This document shows positions 54,443-64,000 of a stretch of 64,000 nucleotides of DNA, piece by piece. The stretch lies in the NCBI GenBank assembly GCA_022539475.1, contig VCMS01000103.1, positions 62,001 to 126,000 of the forward strand, read 5' to 3'. Each line of letters opens with the position of its first letter. Positions within the stretch are counted from its first letter, which is position 1. The notes under the pieces are model-generated. The model had not been told where the DNA came from. It worked only from the letters and a program-made list of their open reading frames with translations, and did not search any database. The DNA is from Gracilaria domingensis (Eukaryota > Rhodophyta > Florideophyceae > Gracilariales > Gracilariaceae). A program made the translations under genes and the position numbers.

Positions 54443-54820
54443 TTACTTTTGGTGCATTGGCGATATGGTTTGACTTGGTTGCCTCATAGGCTCGCCTCTC
54501 TTCTCTCGCCTTACGTTGATCTTCTTGTATTGGCGATCTTGGTTGACTGGCTTGCGGGATAGGCGATTCTGGTACATGGTTGCGACATAGGCTGCTCTCT
54601 CGTTTATCGCATCTTGCGGTATGTTTGACGCATGGGCATTCTTGGTGTCGTTGCTTGTGAGTTCTCGCTTCGGGACCTTTCGCGTTTTACGATGAATGGA
54701 TTGCTGGTAATCTAACCGATCCCTTTCCTTCTTCTTCTTCCTTTTGCGGGTTACTAGGTCCCTCGAATTTTCTAGCGCAACGTTTCTGTTTTGCTTTATC
54801 AATGGTACGTTCCATCGCAT
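54443..54820 (-). CDS. Repetitive charged/Gln-rich protein
   Basis: ATG at 54820 gives 125 codons: a very basic start (RKRKKKKERDRLD), then SIHRKTRKVPKRELTSN, then repeats of the type R(K/R)PVNQDRQY and MRQPSQ. Beyond the stop at 54443 the same repeats go on in degenerate form to about 54200, so the original ORF was longer. The DNA repeat unit is roughly 75-95 bp (CTCTTCTCGCGTCTTGCG, then TTGGTGTATTGGCGAT, then TTGGTTGACT), four to five units over 54225-54660. Probably a disordered protein or a coincidental reading of a tandem array. No function is assigned. Confidence 0.4.
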   Translation of the reverse strand: MRWNVPLIKQNRNVALENSRDLVTRKRKKKKERDRLDYQQSIHRKTRKVPKRELTSNDTKNAHASNIPQDAINERAAYVATMYQNRLSRKPVNQDRQYKKINVRREKRGEPMRQPSQTISPMHQK

Positions 54821-54926
54821 TTCAAATGTATCCAACGGAGCATTGACTAGCTTATGGATACTTTCTGCTTGCGTATACAGGTAAATGACTTTTGATGCGT
54901 ACGTAGCTCACGAGTTGCAGGTGCAG

Positions 54927-55079
54927 GTTCCTCAAGTAGGGAACCATGCATCTGGGCATGGTTCCCTACATGAGGAACGGAGAGGATGAGGCGCTTCGCG
55001 CCTCATCCTCTCGGAGTGCGTATTTGTTCTACCAATACCGCACTTTGGTGCAGGTGCCCTCTGCGGCATCTGCCGCAGA
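54927..55079. repeat. Four consecutive perfect or near-perfect hairpins
   Basis: H1 54927-54978: arms of 23-24 bp around ATCTG, GTTCCTCAAGTAGGGAACC against its complement, one mismatch. H2 54980-55012: perfect 15-bp stem GAGAGGATGAGGCGC with loop TTC. H3 55015-55044: AGTGCG-TATT against AATA-CCGCACT. H4 55060-55079: perfect 9-bp stem TCTGCGGCA with a 2-bp loop. The hairpins have unrelated sequences and are spaced 2-15 bp apart. The plus-strand ORF 54946-55158 across them is probably fortuitous. Confidence 0.88.
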
Positions 55080-55328
55080 TTGCGCCTACATCCGCTTCAT
55101 CATGGGGAAATGGTACATGCAATATAGCGAAGTAGTGGTTAGCAAAAGCGGTCGATAGAAGAATAGATACGAATAAAACGGTATGATTTCATAATGAACA
55201 TCATCTGTACTAGCAACAGTATTCCATGCGTTGCAGGGTATCATTCCGCAGAAGGTATCGTGTAATGTGCACCTTAATGGAAACTGAACTTAGACTTCGC
55301 GAAATACCGTTCAGGTAGCCCTCGACTA

Positions 55329-57671
55329 AAGAACTAGCACGAGTGGAAAACCCACCAGTATTTACTGCACAGCGATTCTGGACGACCCTCGCCAAAAACT
55401 AGCATCTGCAAGAGACAGACGCAGAGACATTCTACTCCTGCGACGTGATGTCAACTCCATCTTTGAGGGAATGGGATCACCTGCCACCTTTGCGGCAGAG
55501 TACCATGCTTTTGTGGGTCAGGTTCGAACGGAAATCGCCCGTATGCGGGGTAGATTGGACACCCCGGAGGCTACTATCTTAATAGATGACGTCGCTACAG
55601 TGGCTAATGGAACCAACCACAGCGCTTGAGAGGTTTCTGCTCGTCGCTCCAATAACCCAGAGAAAGACTTTGATATCCGCTTGATATTCTTTAGATATGC
55701 TTTGGACATCCGAGTGATTTTTCGGATATCCATCTGATTTTTCGAAGTTAGATATACGGCCGATGTACCTAGGATACACGACAATGCTCACAATATCCAT
55801 ACCAGTGAGATTCGTCTGATTCCTGGATGTCCGAATGATGTCCAAGCAATTCCAAGAGAGGCAATTTTGGTTTTCGAAATCATTCGTCATATCTACCGTT
55901 ATATCTTTCAAAGTAGTTGATGCATGTCTCAAGGGCATCAAAAGAGTATCATTTCGTACATCATCTGTCACATCTACTGGATGTCACAGGGATATCATGA
56001 ATATACGCAAGATATCCAGATGATATCCGAAAGACATCCGGATTTCAAGTTTACGGGGTATCATTCAAGCATCTGTATACTTCTCTGGCTAAGCACATAT
56101 CCCGAAAGTCTTAGAGAGAGGATCATGCGTACGTGAATTCATCGGATTCCGACTTCTCTACGTCATATTCGTCGACGGCCTCTTCTTCCTCCTCGGATGA
56201 GAAACTTAACCGTCGCCGGTCACTTGGAACCCTTTCACGGGCTACTTTCGCCACCCAAGGGGTGATCCGCTCCCGTGCGAAGAGAAGAAAACACTGCGGA
56301 CTCACTGAGTTGAAACCTACCAATTCATTTTACGGGAAACTGTTATCATACCGTTACTATCGGTTAGAGAACACCTCAGGCGAACGCACGGCTCAGGGTA
56401 GCGTCCGAGTCAAGGACTACATCCGTAAGATGCAAATCACACTCGAGAGCGGCGAGTTTGGTGCTGAGGACCCTATTTTGGTGCTTGACGTTCTTACCCG
56501 ATGCTTTTAAAAGGCCAATATACTCTGTATGAATGAAGCGCAGGCATTCGTGGCACTACCGTACTTTCTTAAAGGAATGGCAGAAGACCAACTTAACTGC
56601 GTTCGCACATCAGCTCGAGCCGCGGAAGGCGTAGTTATATGTCAGCCCGAGGCTGTTCAATACCTTTAGAGGTCGTACACCACCCGCAACGCAATCCCCG
56701 ACGCCATCTTGGCACTGCGCACCACCAAGCAGAAAACTAGTGAATCCAAAAAGACTTACTTTACACGCTTGAACAATGCGTTTCACTGTTTTGGTAACGT
56801 GTACTCCGCTTCGGAAAGGTGCACGATGTTCGTGGAAGGTCTTGATCCAGGCATTCGGGCATCGATTGCTTGATACCGGGAGCAAAACCGGAAGATATCA
56901 TATCTAGAGATGGTACACAACTTCCAGACGGAAGGAGACACTCTCCGTGCGAGACAGTGTACACGCAGTCGCCCATCGAAAGCGCTCCTGGTAGAAGGAT
57001 CAGACTCTTCGCTTTCCTTGATACAGGACGCCCACGCAAATGGCAGATACGATAATGTTCCACTCGCTGCGAGTAATCTTCACTCATTTGGAACCTCGAA
57101 GCTACCTACAACTACTTCCGCATCGGGCGATGACCAGGTAGGCTACGTTGGCAACGCCAGAGTTCCGGCCCCGGCACTCGCTTATGCGACTAAAGCCACT
57201 CGATTCTCTCGTCCTGGCTGGAAAGACTCGAGGCCACTAAAACCGGCAGCATTACGACCACCGGATCGATCGGGATCGGCAATATGTCACATGGGCTACC
57301 AAAATAGGCCTATCGCACCGCGTTGCTCCTTTCTCTTACCGGAGATGACGAAAATTTATACACAGTATGAAGCGTTAACCGCAGGGGAACGGGCTCGCGT
57401 GCCCTCGACTTCGTACGAAGATGCAGTTGCTAAATACGGACAACCACAGAATTCGGATACCACCTTACCGGCACAACCCGCTCAACAGGTACCTCGCTTC
57501 GTACCTGCACAAGGAGTTCCAGTGGAATCCCGGGATGGGAACAACCCGCGCGTGGCAGTAAATACTGACGCGAAAAACTTAGCCCGGGAGTCCCCTCTAC
57601 GGGACGGGCGTCTTCTGAGCAGAAGCAGAAGAGGCCGAAAGCGCCTTCGCTTCGCTCCCCGGCAGTTGTAA
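55329..57671 (+). pseudogene. gypsy-1 gag, split by element D
   Basis: The frame opens at 55329 without ATG. The first part (RDRRRDILLLRRDVNSIFEG, later GQVRTEIARMRGRLDTPEA) has a TGA near 55630. After element D (55656-56089) and one TAA duplication are removed, the frame continues as NSSDSDFSTSY and stays the same to 57671, with stops at about 56508, 56668 and 56873. Capsid-like blocks include AQAFVALPYFLKGMAEDQL and EGLDPGIRASIA. Near 57285 a zinc-knuckle spacing C-x2-x-x4-x-x4-C is kept but two of its four ligands are replaced (Gly and Pro). Confidence 0.78.
55656..56089 (-). mobile_element. 433-bp family element, copy D (434 bp)
   Basis: Inverted relative to copy A. Ends are CCCAGAGAAAG and CTTCTCTGGC (last base changed), flanked by TAA on both sides (55653-55655 and 56090-56092). 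It sits inside gypsy-1 gag; taking it out with one TAA joins the two gag parts in one frame. Its interior matches copies A-C throughout. Confidence 0.92.
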
Positions 57672-57675
57672 TATT

Positions 57676-59323
57676 TTCTAGGAAAGTTGCCAACACAGAT
57701 GTGTACTCGAAACTCTTTGAAGTGTTGCATCGCCGGTGGATTCGCTCCCGTAACCCTCGTTTCCCGGATCGGGTCTTGACAATGACCAAGCGCAACTACA
57801 AAGTATACGCCGACTTGGGCTTGTCAAACCAGTTTATGGTACGTTAGCTGTCCGTATTAGACACGAGCGCGGCGCCGAATCTTATCCATACTGACTTGGT
57901 ACCTCCCGCGTTAAAGGGACTTGTTCGCTGCAGTCCAAATCTGGACATCGCGGATGCCAACAACCGCCCCATTAACACGCTTGGGTACATAGCTCTCAAG
58001 GTGAGATCGGGCACCTATTTAGTACCACTAGATTTCGTTGTCTGCAAATCACTTGCAGCACCCGTGATTCTGGGTTGCAATTTTTGTGATCGCTTTGTGG
58101 AAGCTATTCGCCCACGAGGGCGGACAGTAGAAATTGAAGATCGCTCCACGGTTCCAATCGTTCGGAGAACGCTCCAGAACGCTTCACGCAAAGGCTTTCC
58201 CTTGCCCGCGCCACAAGAGGCACCGAGTCCCAAACCGGTTTCTGCGAAGCTTCGTATTGCTCAATCGATCAGGATTCCCGCCGAGTCCCAAGTCTGGGTA
58301 AACGTTGCTACCACACAGATTGGCCTACACATCTTCCAACCCCTGTCTAATTCCTTTGAAGAGAAACAACTCGCGCTAGCAAATGGAGTCGTGACTATTC
58401 AACAGGATAAATCTTTCAAGGTTCTCATCGCCAACTTTGGCAAAACGGCCCAGTAACTGGTGAGGAACCAAGTCATAGGTTCCGTCCTGCCACACCCAGC
58501 AGCTATTGTGCCAAGCAGAATACCTGTCTCAGAGGTGCTGGTCATAACGGACCCTAAGGAGGGAGAGAACACAGTTGAAGTGAAACACTCTGTTGTTGGG
58601 TCTGGGCATCCCACCGAGCCAGATACCACAGAGTTGAAGGCCCCACCGCCTGGCGCAGACCCCGCGGATCCTGTGAAGGAGCTGGAAAACTTAAAACCTG
58701 GCTCATGTTTCAGAAGAGTATACCTCGAGCGGTTGAGAGACATGCTACGTGAGTTCACTCCCATGTGGGATGGATCCCTCGGGAATATTGGAGTCATATA
58801 ACACCGCATCGACCTACTGTCGAACACTAGACCCATGGCACAACACCCTTATAGAGCTGGACCGAAACCTCGAGAGGAGCAGAAATCTAAAGTTGAAGAA
58901 ATGCTACTCGCAGGCGTGATCGAATCCGCATAGTTCTCGTGGGCCTCGCCAGTCATATTAGTACCAAAACACGATGGTTCGTGGCGATTTTGTATCGATT
59001 ATCGTCGATTGAACACCGTTACGGTCAAAGATGTGTATCTGATACCTCGGGTGGATGAGTGTATCGACTCGCTTACGAGTTCGAAGTTCTTCACCGCCCT
59101 TGACGCCAATTGGGGTTACTGGCAAGTTCCCATCAGGGAGAAAGATCGCGACAAGACCGTTTCATGTGTCATCAGGGACTATTTCGTTTCCAACGGATGC
59201 CTTTCGCGCTCACAAATGCCCCTGCCACACTCCAGCGGGCTATCGACATGCTGTTGTCACCGTTTAAATGGCGCACCTGCTTGGTATAACTTGATGATAT
59301 CATCATTTTCTCCAATAGTATAG
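57676..59323 (+). pseudogene. gypsy-1 protease and first part of reverse transcriptase
   Basis: One frame with stops at 57847 (TAG), 58454, 58799 (TAA) and 58931 (TAG). LSVLDTSAAPNLIHTD is the retropepsin active site (D-T-S-A). VPLDFVVCKSLAAPVILGCN is the second block, with Cys where Asp/Asn is usual. A Pro-rich linker follows, then RT: KVEEMLLAGVIESA, a stop, SWASPVILVPKHDGSWRFCI, DYRRLNTVTVKDVYLIPRVD and FFTALDANWGYWQVPI. The frame is lost at about 59185, in a TTT run. Confidence 0.85.
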
Positions 59324-60273
59324 AAGAACACCTCTTCCATGTTCGGGAAATAATGCGTGTACTACGCGACGCTGGAATAACGTTGAAACTCAAGAATTGT
59401 GAGTTTTACACCGATTCGGTCAAGTACCTTGGGCACATCATTCGCCCTGGACACCTCTTGATCGACGAAGTAAGAGTGAAATCTCTACAGGAGGCGAAAC
59501 ACCCTACAACTCAAACCGAGTTACGCTCCTTCTTTCGACTTTGTAACGTATTCCGCCGATTCGTCCCGAACTATGCGGAGATTGCTACACCCCTAAACAA
59601 GCTCCTAAAACAAGGACAGCCCGTCAAGCAGAAACCTTTTGGTAACGCTGAACCGTATGCATTTGCAGAAGTGATCAGCGCCGTAACGTCACCGCCTATC
59701 TTGGCTCTTACCACTGCTGGTTTGCCGTATGAACTCGATTCGGATGCGAGTGCTAACCAGGTAGAGTGTGCGCTGTTTCAAACGGACAAGGAAGCGGTAC
59801 GACATCCTATAGGGTATTAGTCTCGCTCTCTGAATGTCCATGAGAGGGATTACTCAGTCTCTGAGAAGGAGTGCTTCCCCGTCGTATGGGCTCTTTCTAC
59901 GCTTCGCCCATACCTCATGGGGACCCACTTTGTAGTTTACATGGATCACGCTTGCTTGAGTTGGCTGTTAGAGATATCGGAACCCGCAGGCCGACTCATG
60001 AGGTGGCGCCTCCGCCCTTCGGAGTTTGATTCCGACGCCCGCTACAATAAGGAAAAGCTCAACTTACAGGCCGATATCCTTTCCCGCATGGGAACTGACG
60101 CCGAAGCGGAGCCATCCGACGACCTGGAAGTCCCCTGTTCCCTGGCAGAACTTGCCGAAGAAGACCTCGGAATCCTCTCGGATGACGTCTGCGACGACAT
60201 TCTCGCTACCGAAAGCATGAAACCGCTAGCCGGTTCATTTGAACCCATTACTCCGGAAGAGACCATCAGGTAA
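59197..60273 (+). pseudogene. gypsy-1 second part of RT and RNase H
   Basis: MPFALTNAPATLQRAID follows the frameshift. The catalytic YLDD motif reads stop-L-D-D because a TAA at 59287-59289 replaces Tyr. DIIIFSNSIEEHLFHV and the RT thumb (KNCEFYTDSVKYLGHII) follow. RNase H starts near 59720 (LPYELDSDASANQVECALF), is interrupted by a TAG at 59818-59820, and continues in the same frame with NVHERDYSVSEKECFPVVWA and YMDHACLSWL. An Asp/Glu-rich linker leads to a stop at 60273. Confidence 0.88.
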
Positions 60274-60300
60274 CAACAACTGGATAAGTCCAGTACGCAG

Positions 60301-61688
60301 GTGCGTTCTCATATTAATGGGGGATACCGCATACTATTCATGATGTACGACCAAGGATATTTGACAAGAGTGGTCACCCAAAACCAACAGATGGTGGTGC
60401 CTCACTCACTGCAACGACGAGTGTCACATCTGTCTCACTACGAGAAAGTGGGTGCCAACCCGGGCGGGCACAAACTGTATCTTATTCTGAGACAGGACTT
60501 CTACGGGCTAGCGATGGCGTTTGATTGCTACGTCATCTGGCGCTCATGCGTGGAATGTGCCAAGAACGGCGTCAACCCTCGCAAATACTCTAACGAGTTG
60601 CCACTGTTTCCAGCACGATCCCCCTTGGAGTTCGTGGCCATCGATATTCTAGCAGAATTAATCAGAACTTCCCGTGGGAACCGTTACCTTCCAGTAAGAA
60701 CGGATAGATTTCGAAATTTGTGTGAACTATACCACTCAAACGTAAAACCGCTACAGTGATCGCGTAAGCGTTTGTCACCCACTGGGTTTTCGTTTATGGC
60801 CCTCCGGTACATGTTCTCTCAGACAATGGATCGCAGTTCACCTCCAAATTCTTTCAGGATGTTTGCCGCATCCTTAACGTCAGGAACTTATTCAGCACAA
60901 ACTACCACCCCCAATTTAATGGGCAGTTAGAGCGGTTTAACCGCACGATGCTCAACGCAGTCCGCTGATACATCGCAGATCACCCCAAAGACTGGGATCT
61001 CTACACCGACGCTGTCACCTACGCCTACAACACGCAGGTGCATCAAGTAACTTCCCTCTCACCGTTTGAGTTGGTGCTCTCTCGGCCACCGCCATCGGTC
61101 GCCATTGAGGCTCAACCTACGCTTTCGAGTTACCGGTCTTCTGGACAACACCGCAAAGCGTGGAAGGCAGGGCTCACCAAGATGTTGCCGAAGGCGCGGG
61201 CCGCCATGGACAAAGCGAAAGTTACTTTTAAGCACAACTTCGATAAGAAAGTCCGCCGGCCCTTACCCCAATTACGGGTGGAAGATCACGTATTAATTCG
61301 CGAAGAATACTATAATCCTGAAAAGGAAGGTCGTCACAAGCTTTTGCTCATCACGACTGGACCCTTCCGGGTGATATCTCTTACAGAAGACACGGTGGTG
61401 TTGGACATCGACAACCAAAACGAACGGGTATCACGCGACTGCGTTTGTAAGGCCCCCACGCCATTACAGGCTGCTACTGGTTCTTGTACACTGCCAGGGG
61501 GGCACGTTGCAGGAGGCTTCGCTTCCCGCGATTCTTCCTACCCCGGAGTGCGGGTTAACTCACCTACCGGATACGTTGACCCCTGCACCCCTTGGGCCCG
61601 CTACCCAGTTCTGGGTCCATGCAGCAGACTCTCTCCGAGTAACCCCCCCACCCGACGTGGCTACACCACCCCTGGCGGCAACGCCTAA
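60301..61688 (+). pseudogene. gypsy-1 integrase
   Basis: The zinc-binding N-terminus (VSHLSHYEKVGANPGGHKLY, then RSCVECAKN) and the start of the core (FVAIDIL, Asp 1) are in the first frame, to 60759. After a shift, VHVLSDNGSQFTSKFF (Asp 2) and FNGQLERFNRTMLNAV (Glu) follow, with a TGA at 60966-60968 next to the last block. The frame from 61038 holds the rest of the core and TTGPFRVISL, the GPY/F-type C-terminal module. All three catalytic acids are present. A Pro-rich extension (61507-61992) follows in an overlapping frame. Confidence 0.87.
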
Positions 61689-62689
61689 AGAGGAGGAGAA
61701 CGCTGGCACCACCGCTTTGGTTTCCTCGGCTTTTCCGCCCAATCCAGTCACGGATACAACCAATGTTGGCGAGACATCGCACCCGTGTTGTAGGAAGAAC
61801 ACCACTGCTGTGGTAGCGCCGCGTGCGTTATCGCCGCTTACCGCAACCGGTTCGCATGTCAGTAAGAATTCAGAAGCTCCCATGGGGGAAAATACCATGA
61901 AGGTTCAAGAAGCCCCATCCCGACCGCCGCCCAGAAGACTCAAGGTACGCGAAGACGATGCTTGTCTTCGCTCATCTGGAAAGAAGGTCTGAGTTGATTC
62001 GTACCCGCTGGTAACGCCGCGGAGACAGAAGAAGACATGGTGGGTTCATCGAGCCCTCAGAGGTTGTAGACGTAGGGAAGAAATAACACTGTGAATGTGT
62101 GTCACCTCCTACGAGAACGGTGGTACACGGAACACCCTGGGATGACTGAGGAACAAGCTCGCTTACCTCGGATTTACACTCGAAAGTGTAGGGAGCACGG
62201 CAACACGCACTTGCGACAAAATCTCTAAACCTTTTGGGAAAATGAACGTACAACCGCAGCTGCACCGCACCCAGGTTTTAGAGTACTGCTACGGCAACTT
62301 TTTCATAATCAGGTACCACCGGTGGAGCTCCGTCGCACGCGCCACGCATGTGCCCTTGCCTCCGACCAATGGTACTCCACCGACCTCCGTCAAACCGCTG
62401 GCATGCGCACGGTGCGTAACTTGCTGCCATCCTCGTCGTAACGGCCTGCCCCGGAGCGGGAAAGTGAAGCACAACCCGAGAATCCAACGCAACGCGGTTC
62501 GACTTTCATGGAACACCTCACAAAATTCATCGCATTCAGTGAGTGGAACGCTTTAAAACGATACCGCTTTCAAAGAGCATGAGCGGTAATATGCAAATTT
62601 GGCACACATACACAACACGGACTCTCGCAAAGCGCTCATCGTGGAAAATAGCCGTCAAGTGTAGCTCATCACCGCTCCGCGTCGGAAGG

Positions 62690-62930
62690 CACACCCAAAT
62701 GGCAACTGCGACGAGTACCTATTGGAGGGGAGGCACCGAAAGACCAAGAAGGTTGACACTTATCACCAGAAGTTTGTGTTGGAAGGCCTAGTGCGTCACG
62801 TTTACGGTCCCGAAGGGGAGATACAGTATCACGTCTAATGGTACAGGTACAAGCGTAAAGAGCACACTTACGAACCTGTTGCACACCTCCCAAGGTCTAA
62901 GATACTATCCTACCATAGAAGGACGAAGAC
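62690..62930 (+). pseudogene. gypsy-1 C-terminal chromodomain
   Basis: VLEGLVRHVYGPEGEIQYHV, then a TAA at 62836-62838, then WYRYKRKEHTYEPVAHLPRS and KILSYHRR. This is the chromodomain pattern (I/L-V-x-H, Y-x-V-x-W, T-W/Y-E-P, L-x-x-Y). Chromodomains at the end of Ty3/gypsy integrase bind methylated histone tails and steer insertion. The stop separates the beta-sheet half from the C-terminal helix half. Tyr stands where the aromatic-cage Trp of T-W-E-P is usual. Confidence 0.78.
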
Positions 62931-63508
62931 AGCTTCCCAAGGGAATCCAGCCTACGCCCACGTAAGATAACCCGTCAGGGGTCAGGACATTGATTAATTA
63001 GCTCGAGGGTGGGATTGGATACCTTTCAGAGGTTAGCTTGAGCAGCAGAGCCGCGAATTGAGGGCTACAGCACAGCATATCGCCGAATTATGGTTTCGCA
63101 CCGGTTCCGGTTTCAAATTACCACCGTTACACGGTTTCAAGATACTCAGTTGAGTGAAGAATAAAAAGAAGTCGAGAAGAGCTCTCAACAGGGAAGAGAA
63201 GAAGAAGCAGCAGCTCAGGGAGAAAAGCAGAGTCCGATGGCAAGCAGGGATGAAGTCAGAAGTTACCACTAGTTGGTGTTTATTTTTAATCTCTATCTGC
63301 AGAAGTCATGCATTGCGGATATCGTATTACTCCGGTTCCCGGAATTATCTCAACCACCAGTGGACGCGCGAGCACCATCAGAGCCGCCCTGCAAGAGTGG
63401 GAGTTGGTTAGCGGCAAGCGCCGCCATCTGGGGTTGGTCAGTTACTCTCGAAGGAAACTGGACTGCCAGGGCCAGTAAGCTTTGTCAAAACGCCTCCATC
63501 CGTTGACG
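62931..63508. other. No gene supported; possible 3' end of gypsy-1
   Basis: A purine-rich stretch (about 63155-63240) could be near the polypurine tract or LTR. No match to the 5' side was found. Confidence 0.35.
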
Positions 63509-63982
63509 TTACGGTACCACCGGACCAGCGGGTACCTGCCAGTCTACGGACGCCACCTGCCCACCTTCTGGTGCCGCCGCTGATGCGGTTCCCACCGTGG
63601 GAGTTGCTGCCACCAATGGCTGACCTATTCCATGGGCATCCACCTCTTCCATATCCAACCCCGGATCATCCCAAGTGACTGGAGCCTCGAAATCATCGCT
63701 GAACACTAACCCAGTTGGGTTCCCCATCGGAACCATTCGAATGGTATTGGACAACGCGATAGCCTGCTTCTTCGTAACAGGAACACCCGCGCGCGGGTGG
63801 TAGGACACGAAGTTTTCGGCAGACGGATGCATCCTTCCTGGAGAATGGTTGCAGGCACGAGCCCGTTCCTGTTGCTCAAGTTGATTCTTGTAAGGGACCT
63901 GGTTCCAGTTGATCGCGTCCAAGACCCCCAAGAGAGCGTTCGACTCGGCGACGTTCCGCTCAGATCCCAGAGGGATGTACAA
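63509..63982 (-). CDS. Unrecognised ORF near the right edge
   Basis: A 157-codon minus-strand frame from a TTG (no ATG at the start). An Asn/Gln-rich part (NALLGVLDAINWNQVPYKNQ) is followed by VTKKQAIALSNTIRMVPMGN and an acidic, Pro/Ala/Gly-rich C-terminus. It looks coding and could be gag-like, but no motif decides it. The plus-strand frames are poorer. Confidence 0.4.
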   Translation of the reverse strand: MYIPLGSERNVAESNALLGVLDAINWNQVPYKNQLEQQERARACNHSPGRMHPSAENFVSYHPRAGVPVTKKQAIALSNTIRMVPMGNPTGLVFSDDFEAPVTWDDPGLDMEEVDAHGIGQPLVAATPTVGTASAAAPEGGQVASVDWQVPAGPVVP

Positions 63983-64000
63983 ATCCGATCGTCACATGAC

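Larger units (their letters stand above)
55329..62930 (+). mobile_element. Ty3/gypsy chromovirus (gypsy-1), decayed
   Basis: Gag, protease, RT, RNase H, integrase and a C-terminal chromodomain follow in gypsy order over 7.6 kb. At least ten in-frame stops and several frameshifts break it. Gag is interrupted by 433-bp element D. No LTR pair was recognised. The 5' side (55150-55328) and 3' side (62930-63350) do not match each other, so one or both ends are lost or the LTRs have diverged. Confidence 0.92.

Noticed and set aside
54946..55158. Plus-strand ORF across the hairpin cluster
   Set aside because: Its sequence is dictated by four palindromes; there is no independent coding evidence.
62930..63450. 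3' LTR of gypsy-1
   Set aside because: No stretch here matches the region upstream of gag (54.8-55.4 kb), so an LTR pair cannot be claimed.

Overview
This window looks like transposon-packed nuclear DNA of an intron-poor eukaryote. Host genes of eukaryotic type are present: a cytosolic-type ribulose-phosphate 3-epimerase, a DDB1 N-terminal fragment, a ketopantoate-reductase-like gene and a HAD phosphatase-like fragment. They sit among LTR retrotransposons (copia and chromodomain gypsy) and DNA transposons (hAT, PIF/Harbinger, pogo-like, and a large Tnp2/Plavaka-like element). There is no bacterial operon structure, no CRISPR array, no rRNA and no convincing tRNA. A red alga is my best guess because of the compact, apparently intronless host genes and this transposon mix, but that is an inference and not proven by the sequence.

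Layout. 1-0.8 kb: minus-strand tail of an unrecognised Trp-rich protein, running off the left edge. 2.85-8.3 kb: a Ty1/copia element (copia-1, plus strand, two ~298-bp LTRs) inserted in an LTR/leader fragment of a second copia family. 8.8-9.2 kb: a 433-bp terminal-inverted-repeat element. 9.5-10.6 kb: an unknown gene with a possible cysteine-peptidase-like C-terminus. 10.7-15.9 kb: copia-2 on the minus strand, its gag split by another 433-bp element and its leader by a third. 16.3-17.7 kb: leader/LTR repeat, a GC-rich tandem array and a small acidic coiled-coil gene. 19.3-20.0 kb: PIF/Harbinger-type transposase relic. 22-25.4 kb: AT-rich gypsy relic (minus). 26-30.4 kb: Pro-rich ORF and a badly broken minus-strand coding region. 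31.4-35 kb: DDB1 fragment, hAT and Harbinger relics. 37.6-38.0 kb: a divergent relative of the 433-bp family. 39.5-40.8 kb: pogo-like transposase cut by a 182-bp MITE with a 4-bp duplication. 41.9-46.6 kb: the host-gene island (coiled-coil protein, epimerase, reductase-like, HAD). 46.4-49.3 kb: a large minus-strand gene with a ParB/sulfiredoxin-like motif. 49.75-49.9 kb: a compound foldback element. 50.1-53.4 kb: Tnp2/Plavaka-like transposase relic (minus). 53.7-55.1 kb: clusters of perfect hairpins on either side of a repetitive charged-protein ORF. 55.3-63 kb: a chromodomain Ty3/gypsy element (plus) whose gag is interrupted by a fourth 433-bp copy.

How it fits together. Most of the DNA is layered transposon insertions. 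Removing the 433-bp elements together with one copy of a 3-bp duplication restores the gag reading frame at two independent sites, and a third copy has a matching empty site elsewhere in the window. This is strong internal evidence for a mobile family. Nearly all transposon reading frames carry in-frame stops, often of the kind expected from C-to-T or G-to-A change. Several frames, including all three recognised host genes in the island, also carry single-base shifts, some of them in homopolymers; these may be base-calling errors or real decay.

The most novel candidates are the ParB-motif gene, the copia element with a Tudor-like module next to its integrase, the peptidase-like gene, the 433-bp family and the hairpin clusters.
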